A stretch of DNA of 64,000 bases, from assembly GCA_002162765.1 (NCBI GenBank), contig MAAR01000009.1, positions 124,001 through 188,000 on the forward strand. The letters run 5' to 3'. The position numbers and the translations under genes are program-made. This document shows positions 8,330 to 17,951 of this stretch, in pieces. The stretch is from Flavobacteriales bacterium 34_180_T64 (GTDB taxonomy: Bacteria > Bacteroidota > Bacteroidia > Flavobacteriales > Flavobacteriaceae). Position 1 is the first letter of the stretch. Each line of letters begins with the position of its first letter. The notes below the pieces were generated by a model that made no database searches, was not told the origin of the DNA, and saw only the letters and a list, made by a program, of their open reading frames with translations.

Positions 8330-10537
8330 TTACACTCTAGTAACCTTATCTATTCCATTAATTTTTTTAAGATTATTCATTAGTTTTTTAAGCATGGAAA
8401 TATTTTTTACAACGACATTTATTTTGCCACTAAAGACGCCATCATCACTTTGAAAACTGATGCTTTTCATATTTACGTGCATGTTTGAAGAAATAACTTC
8501 TGTAATATTATTTACGAGACCTAAATTATCAATTCCAGAAAGTGTAATTAAGGTTGAGAACTCTTGTTGCGATGAATCAATCCATTTTGCTTGTAATATA
8601 CGATAGGCATAATTAGATTGAAGACTTAAGGCATTTGGACAATTCTTCTTATGTACTTTTATACCTTCATTTATAGTTAAAAACCCAAATACTTGATCTC
8701 CTGGTATTGGATTGCAGCAAGACGATAATTTATATTCCAGTTTTTCTTCTTCTTTACCAAATACTAATAAATCATATTTTGCTGTAATTTCATCCTTGTC
8801 AATATCAAGAGCAACGGTTGGTTTACGAATCTTATTTTTTATATAACTCATAAACATATTGCTTCTGGAAGCAGCAAAGTCTTTCAGCATTTTATTATCA
8901 ATTGTACCAATACCAACACGGTAAAATAAATCGAGACTCGTTTTTAGTTTGAAATACGTCACCATATCATTAACTGACTTCTCATCGAGAGTGATTTTTA
9001 GCTGTTTAAGTTTGCGACGTAATATTTCCTTACCTTCTTCGGCGATACCTTTCTTTTCATCTTTAAGAGAAGATTTTATTTTACTTCGTGCTCTGGCGGT
9101 TGTGGCATAATCCAACCAGTTTGGGTTTGGTTTTGCATTTTCTGAAGTTAAAATTTCCACTTGGTCACCGCTTTGTAGCTCATGACTTAAAGGCACGAGT
9201 TTACCGTTGACTTTAGCGCCTCTAGTTTTCATGCCAACTTGCGTATGAATACTAAATGCGAAATCTAATGGACTAGCGCCCTTTGGTAAAGATTTTAAAT
9301 CACCTTTTGGAGAGAACACATAAATTTCTTTTGAATATAAATTAAGTTTGAATTGTTCTACAAAATCTACTGCATTAGTTTCATTTGATTCTAATGCTTC
9401 TTGGAGTTTATCTATCCAAGTGTCTAATGCGTCTTCAGTACTACCTTGTTTATATTTATAATGTGCGGCATATCCTTTTTCTGCGATTTCATTCATGCGT
9501 TCACTTCGGATTTGCACTTCTACCCAACGTCCTTTTGGACCCATTACGGTAATATGTAAGGCTTCATAACCCGTCGATTTTGGTGAAGAAATCCAATCTC
9601 TAAGTCGCGTAGGATTGGGTGTGAAATGGTCGGTAACAATGGAGTAAATTTTCCAGGCTATGAATTTTTCGTTGGCTACATCAGATTTGTAAATTATTCG
9701 AACGGCAAATTTGTCATAAACCTCATCAAAAGAAACGTCTTGCTTCGTCATTTTTCTTTTTATAGAATAAATGGATTTAGGACGCCCTTTAATTTCATAA
9801 TTCAACCCTTCATTGTCAAGAGAATCGACAATAACCTTTGAGAAAGATTTAATATACTTGCCTTGTTCTTCTTTACTATCTTCAATCTTATTTAAAATAT
9901 CTCTGTAAACTTCAGGTTCGGTGTATTTCAAACCTAAATCTTCGAGTTCAGACTTTATATTGTATAGCCCTATACGATGTGCTAATGGCGCATAAATATA
10001 TAATGTTTCAGAAGCTATTTTTTCTTGCTTATCAGATCGCATTGAGTCCATAGTTTGCATGTTATGGAGGCGATCGGCTATTTTAATAATAATAACACGA
10101 ACATCATCATTAAGAGTAAGCAGCATTTTTCGAAAATTCTCAGCCTGCATCGAAATGTCAGTTTCTTTATCATCAAGAGAAGAAATTTTAGTTAGACCAT
10201 CAACAATGCGAGCTATGGTTTCGCCAAATAGCCTTTCAATATCACTAATTGTATAATTTGGATTGTCTTCAACGACGTCATGAAGCAGTGCTGCAGCAAT
10301 ACAAGTTGCATCTAGACCGATTTCTGAAGCTACAATTGTTGCGACCGCAATAGGGTGAAAAATATAGGCTTCACCAGATTTTCTTCGTTGATCCTTATGT
10401 GCATCCACAGCGATGTCAAAAGCTTGACGTATTAATTTTTTGTCATCTTTTGTCAACGTTTGATAGCTTACTTTTAGAAGTTTTTTGTAAGCTTTTGTAA
10501 TTGTAGCATTTTCTATTTCAATAGCTTCTTCTGTCAT
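8330..10537 (-). CDS. Bifunctional (p)ppGpp synthetase/hydrolase RelA/SpoT
   Basis: A 735-residue long RSH enzyme of the stringent response. An intact HD hydrolase domain occupies the N-terminus, with H61 and LLHDVVED giving H86-D87. The synthetase domain contains the STGYEALHITV stretch around residue 330. The TGS domain (VFSPKGDLKSLPKGASPLDFAF) comes next, then a zinc-finger-like region with SSCCNPIPGD, and a C-terminal ACT domain. With both catalytic domains looking complete, the enzyme should make and degrade (p)ppGpp; many Bacteroidota encode one such long enzyme. The fur and purA genes follow on the same strand. Confidence 0.96.
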   Translation of the reverse strand: MTEEAIEIENATITKAYKKLLKVSYQTLTKDDKKLIRQAFDIAVDAHKDQRRKSGEAYIFHPIAVATIVASEIGLDATCIAAALLHDVVEDNPNYTISDIERLFGETIARIVDGLTKISSLDDKETDISMQAENFRKMLLTLNDDVRVIIIKIADRLHNMQTMDSMRSDKQEKIASETLYIYAPLAHRIGLYNIKSELEDLGLKYTEPEVYRDILNKIEDSKEEQGKYIKSFSKVIVDSLDNEGLNYEIKGRPKSIYSIKRKMTKQDVSFDEVYDKFAVRIIYKSDVANEKFIAWKIYSIVTDHFTPNPTRLRDWISSPKSTGYEALHITVMGPKGRWVEVQIRSERMNEIAEKGYAAHYKYKQGSTEDALDTWIDKLQEALESNETNAVDFVEQFKLNLYSKEIYVFSPKGDLKSLPKGASPLDFAFSIHTQVGMKTRGAKVNGKLVPLSHELQSGDQVEILTSENAKPNPNWLDYATTARARSKIKSSLKDEKKGIAEEGKEILRRKLKQLKITLDEKSVNDMVTYFKLKTSLDLFYRVGIGTIDNKMLKDFAASRSNMFMSYIKNKIRKPTVALDIDKDEITAKYDLLVFGKEEEKLEYKLSSCCNPIPGDQVFGFLTINEGIKVHKKNCPNALSLQSNYAYRILQAKWIDSSQQEFSTLITLSGIDNLGLVNNITEVISSNMHVNMKSISFQSDDGVFSGKINVVVKNISMLKKLMNNLKKINGIDKVTRV

Positions 10538-10656
10538 ATAACTAAAATAGCATAAAGAAAATTAATGAGCAATAGATTTGTTTGGTTTTTAGACCATTTT
10601 CCTAAAAGAAACTTTTTAGGTAATAATTTGATTTTTCAATAGGTATTTAAAACAAT

Positions 10657-11403
10657 TTAGCGTTTTTTTAATTTCGCTTTTATTTTAATCTTCTCCTTTT
10701 TTATAATACCTCGAATTCTACTTTTTAAAGGAATTCTAGAACCTAATCCTTCTTTAGCTGTATATAAGCATGGATGACATTTGCCACATGGTTTCATGTT
10801 TTTAGTAGGCCTGTGGCAAAACCATGTTAAGGCCATAATATCACTTAAATTTTGCGTTTGTGTGATGATCTTAATTTTATGTTTACTCAGATTTAGAATA
10901 GGAAATGTAAAATATTTAAATAGTGTATATTCTCTTTTGCCTTTATGCTCTTTATCAATATAGAAAATGTCAGGTTCATCTTGATTAAAAGTTTTGAAAT
11001 CAGCAATGGCAGCATCAACTCTACCATCCTTAAAAATGCAGAGTTGTAATTCACTAATTCCTTTGAATTCACAAAATCTAGCTAACCATTCATATTGGTG
11101 ACCAATAAAATTCTCATTTTGGATGGCCTCATACGCCTTAGTAATAGCTTCGTTTTGAGGAATGTCATCAATATTGAAAAACTGTAAAGGTTGAAGAAAC
11201 TCTTTTGTAAAACTATGTTGCTCTACTATTTGTTTTTGAATTAACTCCATGGCATTAAGTTCTGCCTTGGTAGATTTACGATCATAATCAATAATATAGT
11301 AAGGTGTCACCTCACAACGTTCAATAATGAGTAATTGTAATAGTTGAAAAGTAGAATCCCATCCTCCAGTCCATAAGAGGTTTATATGTCGGTTAGTGTT
11401 CAT
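10657..11403 (-). CDS. QueC-like PP-loop ATPase with zinc site
   Basis: A 248-residue protein of the adenine-nucleotide alpha-hydrolase fold. LLWTGGWDST (residues 9-18) is a variant of the SGGxDS PP-loop. C196, C206, C209 and C212 form a C-x9-C-x2-C-x2-C zinc site, one residue longer than the QueC pattern. QueC makes 7-cyano-7-deazaguanine for queuosine, but overall similarity looks low and no other que gene is near, so I call it only QueC-like. The last 25 residues are strongly basic. I chose ATG at 11403 because it forms an ATGA overlap with the upstream protease gene; the open frame extends 19 codons further. Confidence 0.72.
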   Translation of the reverse strand: MNTNRHINLLWTGGWDSTFQLLQLLIIERCEVTPYYIIDYDRKSTKAELNAMELIQKQIVEQHSFTKEFLQPLQFFNIDDIPQNEAITKAYEAIQNENFIGHQYEWLARFCEFKGISELQLCIFKDGRVDAAIADFKTFNQDEPDIFYIDKEHKGKREYTLFKYFTFPILNLSKHKIKIITQTQNLSDIMALTWFCHRPTKNMKPCGKCHPCLYTAKEGLGSRIPLKSRIRGIIKKEKIKIKAKLKKR

Positions 11404-12635
11404 GGTTTCTTTAAATTTTTTATCCGATTTAATAATGTAGGATGCGAATAATGCATCCACACATAAGCAGGATGAGGCGTTAAATTACTTAGGCTGTTTT
11501 TTGATAGTTTTTTAAGTGAACTAATTAAATGATCTGCAGCGTAGGTTGTTTTTGCATAATTATCGGCTTGATATTCAAACTTTCGCGAAAAATGATTCAT
11601 AATAAGTCCTGTGATTTCAGATATTGGTGAATATAATAATCCAAACGCAATTAAACCAACATGAAAGCTTGAGGTTTTTACACCTATTGCATGTGAAAGC
11701 AATGGGTTTGATATGAACAAGGCTAATATATATAACGTAAATCCAGTCAATAAAATTGAGGTAGCTAGGTTGAAAATGACATGCCTTTTTTTATAATGTC
11801 CAACTTCGTGAGCTAAAACTGCTACAATTTCTTCATCGGTTAATTCTTGCACCAATGTATCATATAATGTCACTCGTTTTTCAGATCCAAATCCTGAGAA
11901 ATAGGCATTAGCTTTTGTACTTCGTTTAGAGCCATCAATGATGAAGATGTTTTTTAAATTGAAACCAACTGACTTCGCATAATCAGATATTTTATCTCTT
12001 AGATTGCCATCATCCAAACGAATTTGCTTATTAAATAAAGGAACGATGAGTTTTGAATAAAACATGTTCATGAAAACTGAAAAGACAGCAATTATGCCCC
12101 AAGTATATATCCAAAAATGATCTTGGGTCTGTTGATAAAACCATACAATTAGAGCCATGATTCCTCCTCCCACAATAGCCATCATCAGCAATCCCTTTAA
12201 TTTATCTAAAATAAATGTCTTTTTTGTGGTTTTATTAAATCCAAACTTGGTTTCAATAACAAACGTTTTATAATAGGAAAAAGGTGTAGATATAATATCA
12301 CTGCCTAGCATGATAATTCCGAAAAATAGTAGAGCAACAATAATTGAATTCTCGTTATATGATCTTGCAAGGTTATCTACAAATTCGAAACCATCTAATA
12401 ATAAAAAACCTAGCGTAATACTCAAAGAAAAGAGCGAACTCCATATCCCAAATCGGTAATTAGCAGCTTTATACAATTGCGATTTTTTATAAGCTTCGTC
12501 ATCATAAACATCACTTAAATCATTAGGGACTTCATCGTTGAAATGTTTGGCATTTAAGGCATCCATAATTTTGTCAACGCAAAAATCAACAATGATAATT
12601 GCAATAATAATATAGAATAGAATGCTAGATGTCAT
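11400..12635 (-). CDS. M48 family (Ste24-type) zinc metalloprotease
   Basis: A 411-residue integral membrane protease related to CAAX prenyl protease 1. Hydrophobic helices fill most of the N-terminal 200 residues. The catalytic LAHEVGHYKKRH is at about residue 273-284, and the third zinc ligand lies in FSRKFEYQADNYA near residue 350. The region KRSTKANAYFSGFG before HEVGH is typical of the family. Bacterial members act in membrane-protein quality control; a substrate cannot be inferred. It overlaps the QueC-like gene by four bases (ATGA) and lies 8 bases after the RNA methyltransferase gene, so the three form an operon. Confidence 0.93.
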   Translation of the reverse strand: MTSSILFYIIIAIIIVDFCVDKIMDALNAKHFNDEVPNDLSDVYDDEAYKKSQLYKAANYRFGIWSSLFSLSITLGFLLLDGFEFVDNLARSYNENSIIVALLFFGIIMLGSDIISTPFSYYKTFVIETKFGFNKTTKKTFILDKLKGLLMMAIVGGGIMALIVWFYQQTQDHFWIYTWGIIAVFSVFMNMFYSKLIVPLFNKQIRLDDGNLRDKISDYAKSVGFNLKNIFIIDGSKRSTKANAYFSGFGSEKRVTLYDTLVQELTDEEIVAVLAHEVGHYKKRHVIFNLATSILLTGFTLYILALFISNPLLSHAIGVKTSSFHVGLIAFGLLYSPISEITGLIMNHFSRKFEYQADNYAKTTYAADHLISSLKKLSKNSLSNLTPHPAYVWMHYSHPTLLNRIKNLKKP

Positions 12636-12643
12636 GGTATAAA

Positions 12644-13444
12644 TTATTTAAAGTTACGCTGTCGCTGCGCTTCGAATATTAAAATACCTGCTGCTACAGA
12701 TACGTTCATTGAATCTATTTGACCTTTCATAGGTATCACAATATTTTGTGTAGCGCTTTCTAGCCATTCCTGGCTTAAGCCAGTTGCTTCTGTTCCAACT
12801 ACAATTGCGGTAGCCTTATTGAAATTTTGCGTGTGATATTCAACTGATGCTTGTAAGGCAGCACAGTAGATATTAATATGTTGTTCTCTCAAAACATGAA
12901 TGATTTCAGAAGTTTTACCCATAACAATTTGATTCGTAAATACACAACCAACACTAGAACGAATAATATTTGGATTATAGAGGTCCGTTTTTGGATTTGC
13001 AATTATAACTGCATCGACATTTGCGGCATCTGCTGTTCGTAAAATTGCACCTATGTTCCCAGGTTTTTCCGGTGCTTCTGCAATTAGAATTAAGGGGTTC
13101 GCATTTTTAAAGTCTAAAGATTCTAAATCGTGTTTTTTGGTTTTTACGATTGCAATTACACCTTCCGTTGTATCTCGATATGCCAATTTTTGAAAGACCT
13201 CTTTTGATATCTCAATAGATTCAAGATTATACGCAGTAAGCACATCGGCTTCAGAAGCTGAAAACAAATCCGGATAGTATAAAAGCGTTTCTATTTCATA
13301 TCCTCCTTTGATGGCTAATGATAATTCTCTTTTACCTTCAATAATAAATTCTCCAAACTCTTTACGCTTGCGAGATTTGTCTTTAAGCAAGCTAATGTGT
13401 TTTACTACTGGATTATGAATACTGCTTATGAGTTTATGAGTCAT
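12644..13444 (-). CDS. SpoU/TrmH-family RNA 2'-O-methyltransferase
   Basis: A 266-residue SPOUT methyltransferase with an N-terminal substrate-binding domain. All three SpoU motifs are visible: EAPEKPGNIGAILRTA (motif 1, with the conserved N and R), VVGTEATGLS (motif 2), and IPMKGQIDSMNVSVAAGIL (motif 3, the knotted SAM site). It methylates a ribose in rRNA or tRNA; which site cannot be read. It heads a minus-strand operon with the M48 protease and the QueC-like gene. Confidence 0.92.
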   Translation of the reverse strand: MTHKLISSIHNPVVKHISLLKDKSRKRKEFGEFIIEGKRELSLAIKGGYEIETLLYYPDLFSASEADVLTAYNLESIEISKEVFQKLAYRDTTEGVIAIVKTKKHDLESLDFKNANPLILIAEAPEKPGNIGAILRTADAANVDAVIIANPKTDLYNPNIIRSSVGCVFTNQIVMGKTSEIIHVLREQHINIYCAALQASVEYHTQNFNKATAIVVGTEATGLSQEWLESATQNIVIPMKGQIDSMNVSVAAGILIFEAQRQRNFK

Positions 13445-13537
13445 TACCTACGTAAGTTCTAAGTGCTGCAAATTTACATTTTTATATAGAAAGCATCCTC
13501 TGTTTTTTGTAAGACTTGATAATAGGATAAAATAATC

Positions 13538-13572
13538 TAAAAAAAAGCGAGCTCAATGGCTCGCTTTTTTTT
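13538..13572 (-). terminator. Strong hairpin terminator after the amidohydrolase genes
   Basis: AAAAAAAAGCGAGC (13539-13552) and GCTCGCTTTTTTTT (13559-13572) form a long A/T-flanked stem with a six-base loop. It abuts the stop codon of the 436-residue amidohydrolase gene, and the flanking A and T runs would let it work in either direction. Confidence 0.85.
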
Positions 13573-14881
13573 AATCTCGTGAATTATGCTTTTCAGAATA
13601 ACGTTTCCATAACTTCGTTTGATGTGTTTCCAAACTAATTAATCGTCCGTCAATAAACGCATGACTTATAATATTTGTTCTCATGTCTAAGGCATCACCT
13701 TCACTTATAAATAGTGTTGCGCTTTTCTTTTCAGTTAAACTTCCATAATCTGTATCAATACCTAAAATTTTGGCTGTATTGAGCGTGATTAATTCCAAAG
13801 CTTGCTCTTTAGTTAGACCATGAGCAACCGTTGTTCCAGCATAAAAAGGTAGATTTCGAGAATTCATACGTTCCATTTGACCACTCGCTTCAAGAGCTAC
13901 TAAAACGCCTTTATCCACTAATAATTTCGCCATTTTAAACGGTAAATCGTAATCTTCATCTTCATTGTTTGGTCTTGAATGTACGCGTTGTAAAAGCACT
14001 GGAACATTATTCTGACTTAGTAAGCTTGCAACCTTGTAGGCTTCTCTTCCTCCAACAATAACCATTTGTTCAATTCTATTTGCCTTACAAAATGCAATAG
14101 CATCAGTAATTCCTTTTTCGTCATCAACATTGATGAATAATTTTTTAGAACCATTAAAAAGACCTTGTGTTGCTTCATAGGGTAAATTTATTGTTGCTTT
14201 ACGTCCTTTTGCATAGGCTTTACTTTCATTAAGAAAATCTGTAATTTCTTTAACTTGTTTGCTATAATTTTTGTTTGGTTTCATTCCAGGTGCTTCACCT
14301 AGCCACGAACGGCCTCTAGAAAAGCTATTAGGCCAGTTTAGGTGAATTCCGTCATCTTCTTTTATAATGGCATCTTCCCAATTCCAAGCATCAAATTGCA
14401 CAACAGATGAGGTGCCTGCAATTCTTCCACCTCTTGGTGTGATTTGACCAATTAAAACACCATTCGGACGCATTGATTCAACTATTTTTGATTCTGCATT
14501 ATAAGCAATTAAACTTCTAATATGTGGTTTGAATGTGCCAACCTCAGTCTCATCTTTTGTTGCTCTTACCGCTCCAATTTCAACCAATCCTAAAGTAGAA
14601 TTTGGCATAATGAAACCAGGATATATATGCTTTCCATTGGCATCAATAATATCCATTCCACTTATGTCTATTTTTACTAATTTGCCATTTACTACGGTAG
14701 ACAATTTTCCGTCCTTAATAATGATTAACGCACTTTCGATGACTTCACCATTACCAACATGAGCTGTTCCGCCAACAATGGCAATATCCCTGGACTGTTT
14801 TGATGCAGGTGTTTGTTGTGCATTAACGAAGGATGAACACAACAGCGTCATTACAGTGACTATATATTTTAAATTTTTCAT
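13571..14881 (-). CDS. Exported amidohydrolase-family protein, degenerate metal site
   Basis: A 436-residue protein with a signal peptide ending near SFVNAQQ, so it is exported. The fold is the amidohydrolase TIM barrel with its beta-sandwich: the IIDANGKHIYPGFIMPNSTLG segment is where an active member would read PGxIDxHxH. Here both histidines are gone, and the later histidines and aspartate are also hard to place. ITLNTAKILGIDTDYGSLTEKKSATL is a typical amidohydrolase C-terminal segment. The gene starts 11 bases after a 991-residue relative, so the two are probably partners; catalysis by this subunit is doubtful. Confidence 0.82.
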   Translation of the reverse strand: MKNLKYIVTVMTLLCSSFVNAQQTPASKQSRDIAIVGGTAHVGNGEVIESALIIIKDGKLSTVVNGKLVKIDISGMDIIDANGKHIYPGFIMPNSTLGLVEIGAVRATKDETEVGTFKPHIRSLIAYNAESKIVESMRPNGVLIGQITPRGGRIAGTSSVVQFDAWNWEDAIIKEDDGIHLNWPNSFSRGRSWLGEAPGMKPNKNYSKQVKEITDFLNESKAYAKGRKATINLPYEATQGLFNGSKKLFINVDDEKGITDAIAFCKANRIEQMVIVGGREAYKVASLLSQNNVPVLLQRVHSRPNNEDEDYDLPFKMAKLLVDKGVLVALEASGQMERMNSRNLPFYAGTTVAHGLTKEQALELITLNTAKILGIDTDYGSLTEKKSATLFISEGDALDMRTNIISHAFIDGRLISLETHQTKLWKRYSEKHNSRD

Positions 14882-14892
14882 GGTTTTAATTT

Positions 14893-17868
14893 TTAGTGTT
14901 CAAATGCTACCGTATCACAATGGATATCTTCGTTTTCTTTAACTTTTATAGGCTGAGTTTTTAAGCCTTTATTCTTAGCTTGCATCATCATATTTATGAG
15001 CTCGCTTTTTTCATTTTTAATATTTGTTCGTAAAATTTCATCGCGCTTTATGTCAAAATAAGTAACACCTTCTATGATCGTTCTTTCAGCTTTTGCATAG
15101 ACTGAAAGTGGATGATCTGACCAAAGTACTAAATCGGCATCCTTACCAACTTTTATGCTTCCAACTCTATGATCAATGTGTAATAACTTTGCAGGGTTTA
15201 GTGTCACAAATTTCCATGCATCCTCTTCGCTAACACCTCCGTATTTGACTGATTTCGCAGCTTCTTGATTTAAGCGCCTCGACATTTCGCCATCATCACT
15301 ATTAATAGCGACAACAACTCCAGCGTTATGCATAATTGCAGCGTTGTATGGGATGGCATCGTTTACCTCATATTTATAGGCCCACCAATCACTAAATGTG
15401 GATCCACCAACACCATGAGCCTTCATTTTATCGGCTACTTTATAGCCTTCTAGAATATGTGTGAATGTATTGATGTTAAAATCGAATTTTTCTGCAACTT
15501 TCATTAACATGTTAATTTCACTTTGAACATAAGAATGGCAGGATATAAATCGTTCCTTGTTTAATATTTCCGCAAGAGTTTCCATTTCATAATCCTTACG
15601 ATACGGTTTTCCACTTTTTTTTAATGCGTCATACGCTTTTGCTCTGTTGAAATAATCCATATACAATTGCTCAACTCCCATACGTGTTTGAGGAAATCGT
15701 TCGCGACTTTCCCAATTCGATTGTTTAACGTTTTCACCCAAAGCAAATTTTATAAATTTGGGCATATCGTTGTAAATCATCTGGTCAGCAGATTCTCCCC
15801 ATTTTAATTTTACTATTGCAGAGCGTCCACCAATTGGATTTGAAGAACCATGAAGAATTTGCATGGAAGTTACACCTCCAGCTAAATTTCTGTATATGCC
15901 AATATTCTCTGGGTCTACCACATCTTCTAGCGTGACTTCTGCAGAGGAATTATGACCAGCTTCATTTCCACCACCAGTGATACCAATATGCGTATGTTCA
16001 TCTACAATTCCTGAAGTCAAATGTTTTCCTGTGGCATCAATTTCGGTTGCACTAGTATCTGACAAATTAGAACCAATTTTTACAATTTTACCGTTTTTGA
16101 CTAAAACATCTGTACGTTTTAAAATGCCTTCATTTTCATTGGTCCAAACCGTAGCATTTTTAAATAAGAGGGTTTCCGATTTTGGTAGTTCAGCAAATCC
16201 ATATCCATTATTCGGATAGGTGATAGGCATTACTTTCAACTCTTTAGATTCTGTGTCTTTTTTCTTATCAGCAGCATCACTTTTTTTATCAGCTGCTTTA
16301 GCGTAGAATGAAAGTTCATTGCCATTTGGCATTATAGTCTTTCCAATCAAATTACGGTTTTGTTTAACATTTGCAACAATTCTAACAAACTCTTGTTTCG
16401 TAGAGTCTTGAGTTGTAAATGAAACATTAATCCAATCGTTTAGATAACTTATCTTCGAACCATAGGTGTCTGATTTTGTTTTAATCTCAGATTTGAGTTT
16501 GTTCAGTTTACCTGATATAGTCATTGCATAGTTCTTACCTGCCAGCTTAAAGTTATAGTCACCTCGTATATCTTTAACATTCATGTCTTCGATAATATTT
16601 TGTTGGCCTTTTATCCAGTTTTCATATAAGGTCGTTTTGGAATCGAAAACATCACCAGAAGTAATTAAAAAATTAGCAAGATTACCATTTTTAAGTGAAC
16701 CAATCATATCTGACTTCCCTAAAAGTTCTGCCGGAATTGTAGTCAGTGCTGCTAACGCTTTTTCTTTCGATAAGCCATGCTTTAAAGCTTGCATTACGTT
16801 GGTTTTAAATTCTGAAATAGATTTTAATTTGTGCGTGGTAAAGGCAAACTTAACATTATTTTCCGCTAATACTTTTGGATTTGATGGTGCTTGATTCCAA
16901 GCTCTCATATCACTAATAGCTAACGAAGACGTTAAAAATGCATTTTCAACATCATATGCTTTAGGAAAGTTTAATGGTAAAATTAGTGATGCATTAGTGG
17001 CTTTGATTTCATTAATACGCTCATATTCGTCACCACCACCTAAAATAATATATTGAATACCTGCAGCATCTCCAACCTTATCAGCTCTCACCACATTTGC
17101 GCGATTGCCTGCATCAAATATTTTAACACCTTGCTTAGTGTTGTTTAATGCTTCAAGTGCTAAATCTGTAGTCTTTGTATTTCCCTTGGCATACCAATCG
17201 GCATCAATATACATTTGACGTAGTAAGGCCATACTTCCCATTAATGATGTTGGGTAAGATTGCTTTGAAGTAACACTTTTTCTAAAGGATAAGTATTGCC
17301 CTGAGTTTTGATCTAAAATTCTAGTTTCATTTCCTCCACTACTATTAAGTGAAACCAGAACACCGTTTCCTCTTACAATACCATTTTGAATATGTGTATT
17401 TACAACTCCAAATCCAGCTTTACGTAATTCAATAGCTTTTTTAGAATCGTAGTTAAACCTATCAATTCCGTTCTGTTCAGGCATTATATGGTCATTCCAA
17501 TAATAACCAGTTCTACTTGCATTAAATTGTGGGCTTCTTCTTGAGCCAGATGCAGATTTCGGTTTTTCGATACCAAAATTGGAATACATATCAATAAATG
17601 AAGGATATATACTCTTACCATTGAGATTAACTACAGTTGTGTTTTTTGGTATTACAATTGATGCTCCAGTAGAAATAACTTTACCATCTTTAATTAGTAA
17701 AGTGCCATTGTCAATAATTTGATCTGCGGTCACATAAATTTTGGCATTTGTAAAAGCAGTATAGTTCGTGTTTTTTGCAATAACGCCATCATTTTTTGGG
17801 AAATAATCTTGTGCGAAAAATGTCATGCTCCACATAAGAAATAGGAGACTGAAATACGTTTTTTTCAT
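14893..17868 (-). CDS. Exported double-length amidohydrolase-family protein
   Basis: A 991-residue protein with a signal peptide ending near MTFFAQDYF. It contains two amidohydrolase units. The N-terminal unit (about 30-430) has SIYPSFIDMYSNFG in place of the metal-binding HxH and looks inactive. The C-terminal unit (about 565-970) has VDEHTHIGITGG with an intact HxH, later histidines in FISCHSYVQ and FTHILEG, and the aspartate in AINSDDGE. A middle stretch near residue 545 is rich in Lys/Asp (AADKKSDAADKKKD). I infer a periplasmic hydrolase of cyclic amides, imidodipeptides or similar; the substrate is unknown. The degenerate 436-residue relative lies just downstream. Confidence 0.86.
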   Translation of the reverse strand: MKKTYFSLLFLMWSMTFFAQDYFPKNDGVIAKNTNYTAFTNAKIYVTADQIIDNGTLLIKDGKVISTGASIVIPKNTTVVNLNGKSIYPSFIDMYSNFGIEKPKSASGSRRSPQFNASRTGYYWNDHIMPEQNGIDRFNYDSKKAIELRKAGFGVVNTHIQNGIVRGNGVLVSLNSSGGNETRILDQNSGQYLSFRKSVTSKQSYPTSLMGSMALLRQMYIDADWYAKGNTKTTDLALEALNNTKQGVKIFDAGNRANVVRADKVGDAAGIQYIILGGGDEYERINEIKATNASLILPLNFPKAYDVENAFLTSSLAISDMRAWNQAPSNPKVLAENNVKFAFTTHKLKSISEFKTNVMQALKHGLSKEKALAALTTIPAELLGKSDMIGSLKNGNLANFLITSGDVFDSKTTLYENWIKGQQNIIEDMNVKDIRGDYNFKLAGKNYAMTISGKLNKLKSEIKTKSDTYGSKISYLNDWINVSFTTQDSTKQEFVRIVANVKQNRNLIGKTIMPNGNELSFYAKAADKKSDAADKKKDTESKELKVMPITYPNNGYGFAELPKSETLLFKNATVWTNENEGILKRTDVLVKNGKIVKIGSNLSDTSATEIDATGKHLTSGIVDEHTHIGITGGGNEAGHNSSAEVTLEDVVDPENIGIYRNLAGGVTSMQILHGSSNPIGGRSAIVKLKWGESADQMIYNDMPKFIKFALGENVKQSNWESRERFPQTRMGVEQLYMDYFNRAKAYDALKKSGKPYRKDYEMETLAEILNKERFISCHSYVQSEINMLMKVAEKFDFNINTFTHILEGYKVADKMKAHGVGGSTFSDWWAYKYEVNDAIPYNAAIMHNAGVVVAINSDDGEMSRRLNQEAAKSVKYGGVSEEDAWKFVTLNPAKLLHIDHRVGSIKVGKDADLVLWSDHPLSVYAKAERTIIEGVTYFDIKRDEILRTNIKNEKSELINMMMQAKNKGLKTQPIKVKENEDIHCDTVAFEH

Positions 17869-17951
17869 TATTAGGGGTTGGTTAGAAAAATTAAGTTTTA
17901 AATATAGAAATTATGAACGGAGTTCATAGACTTAAGCTGTTTTTTAACGTT

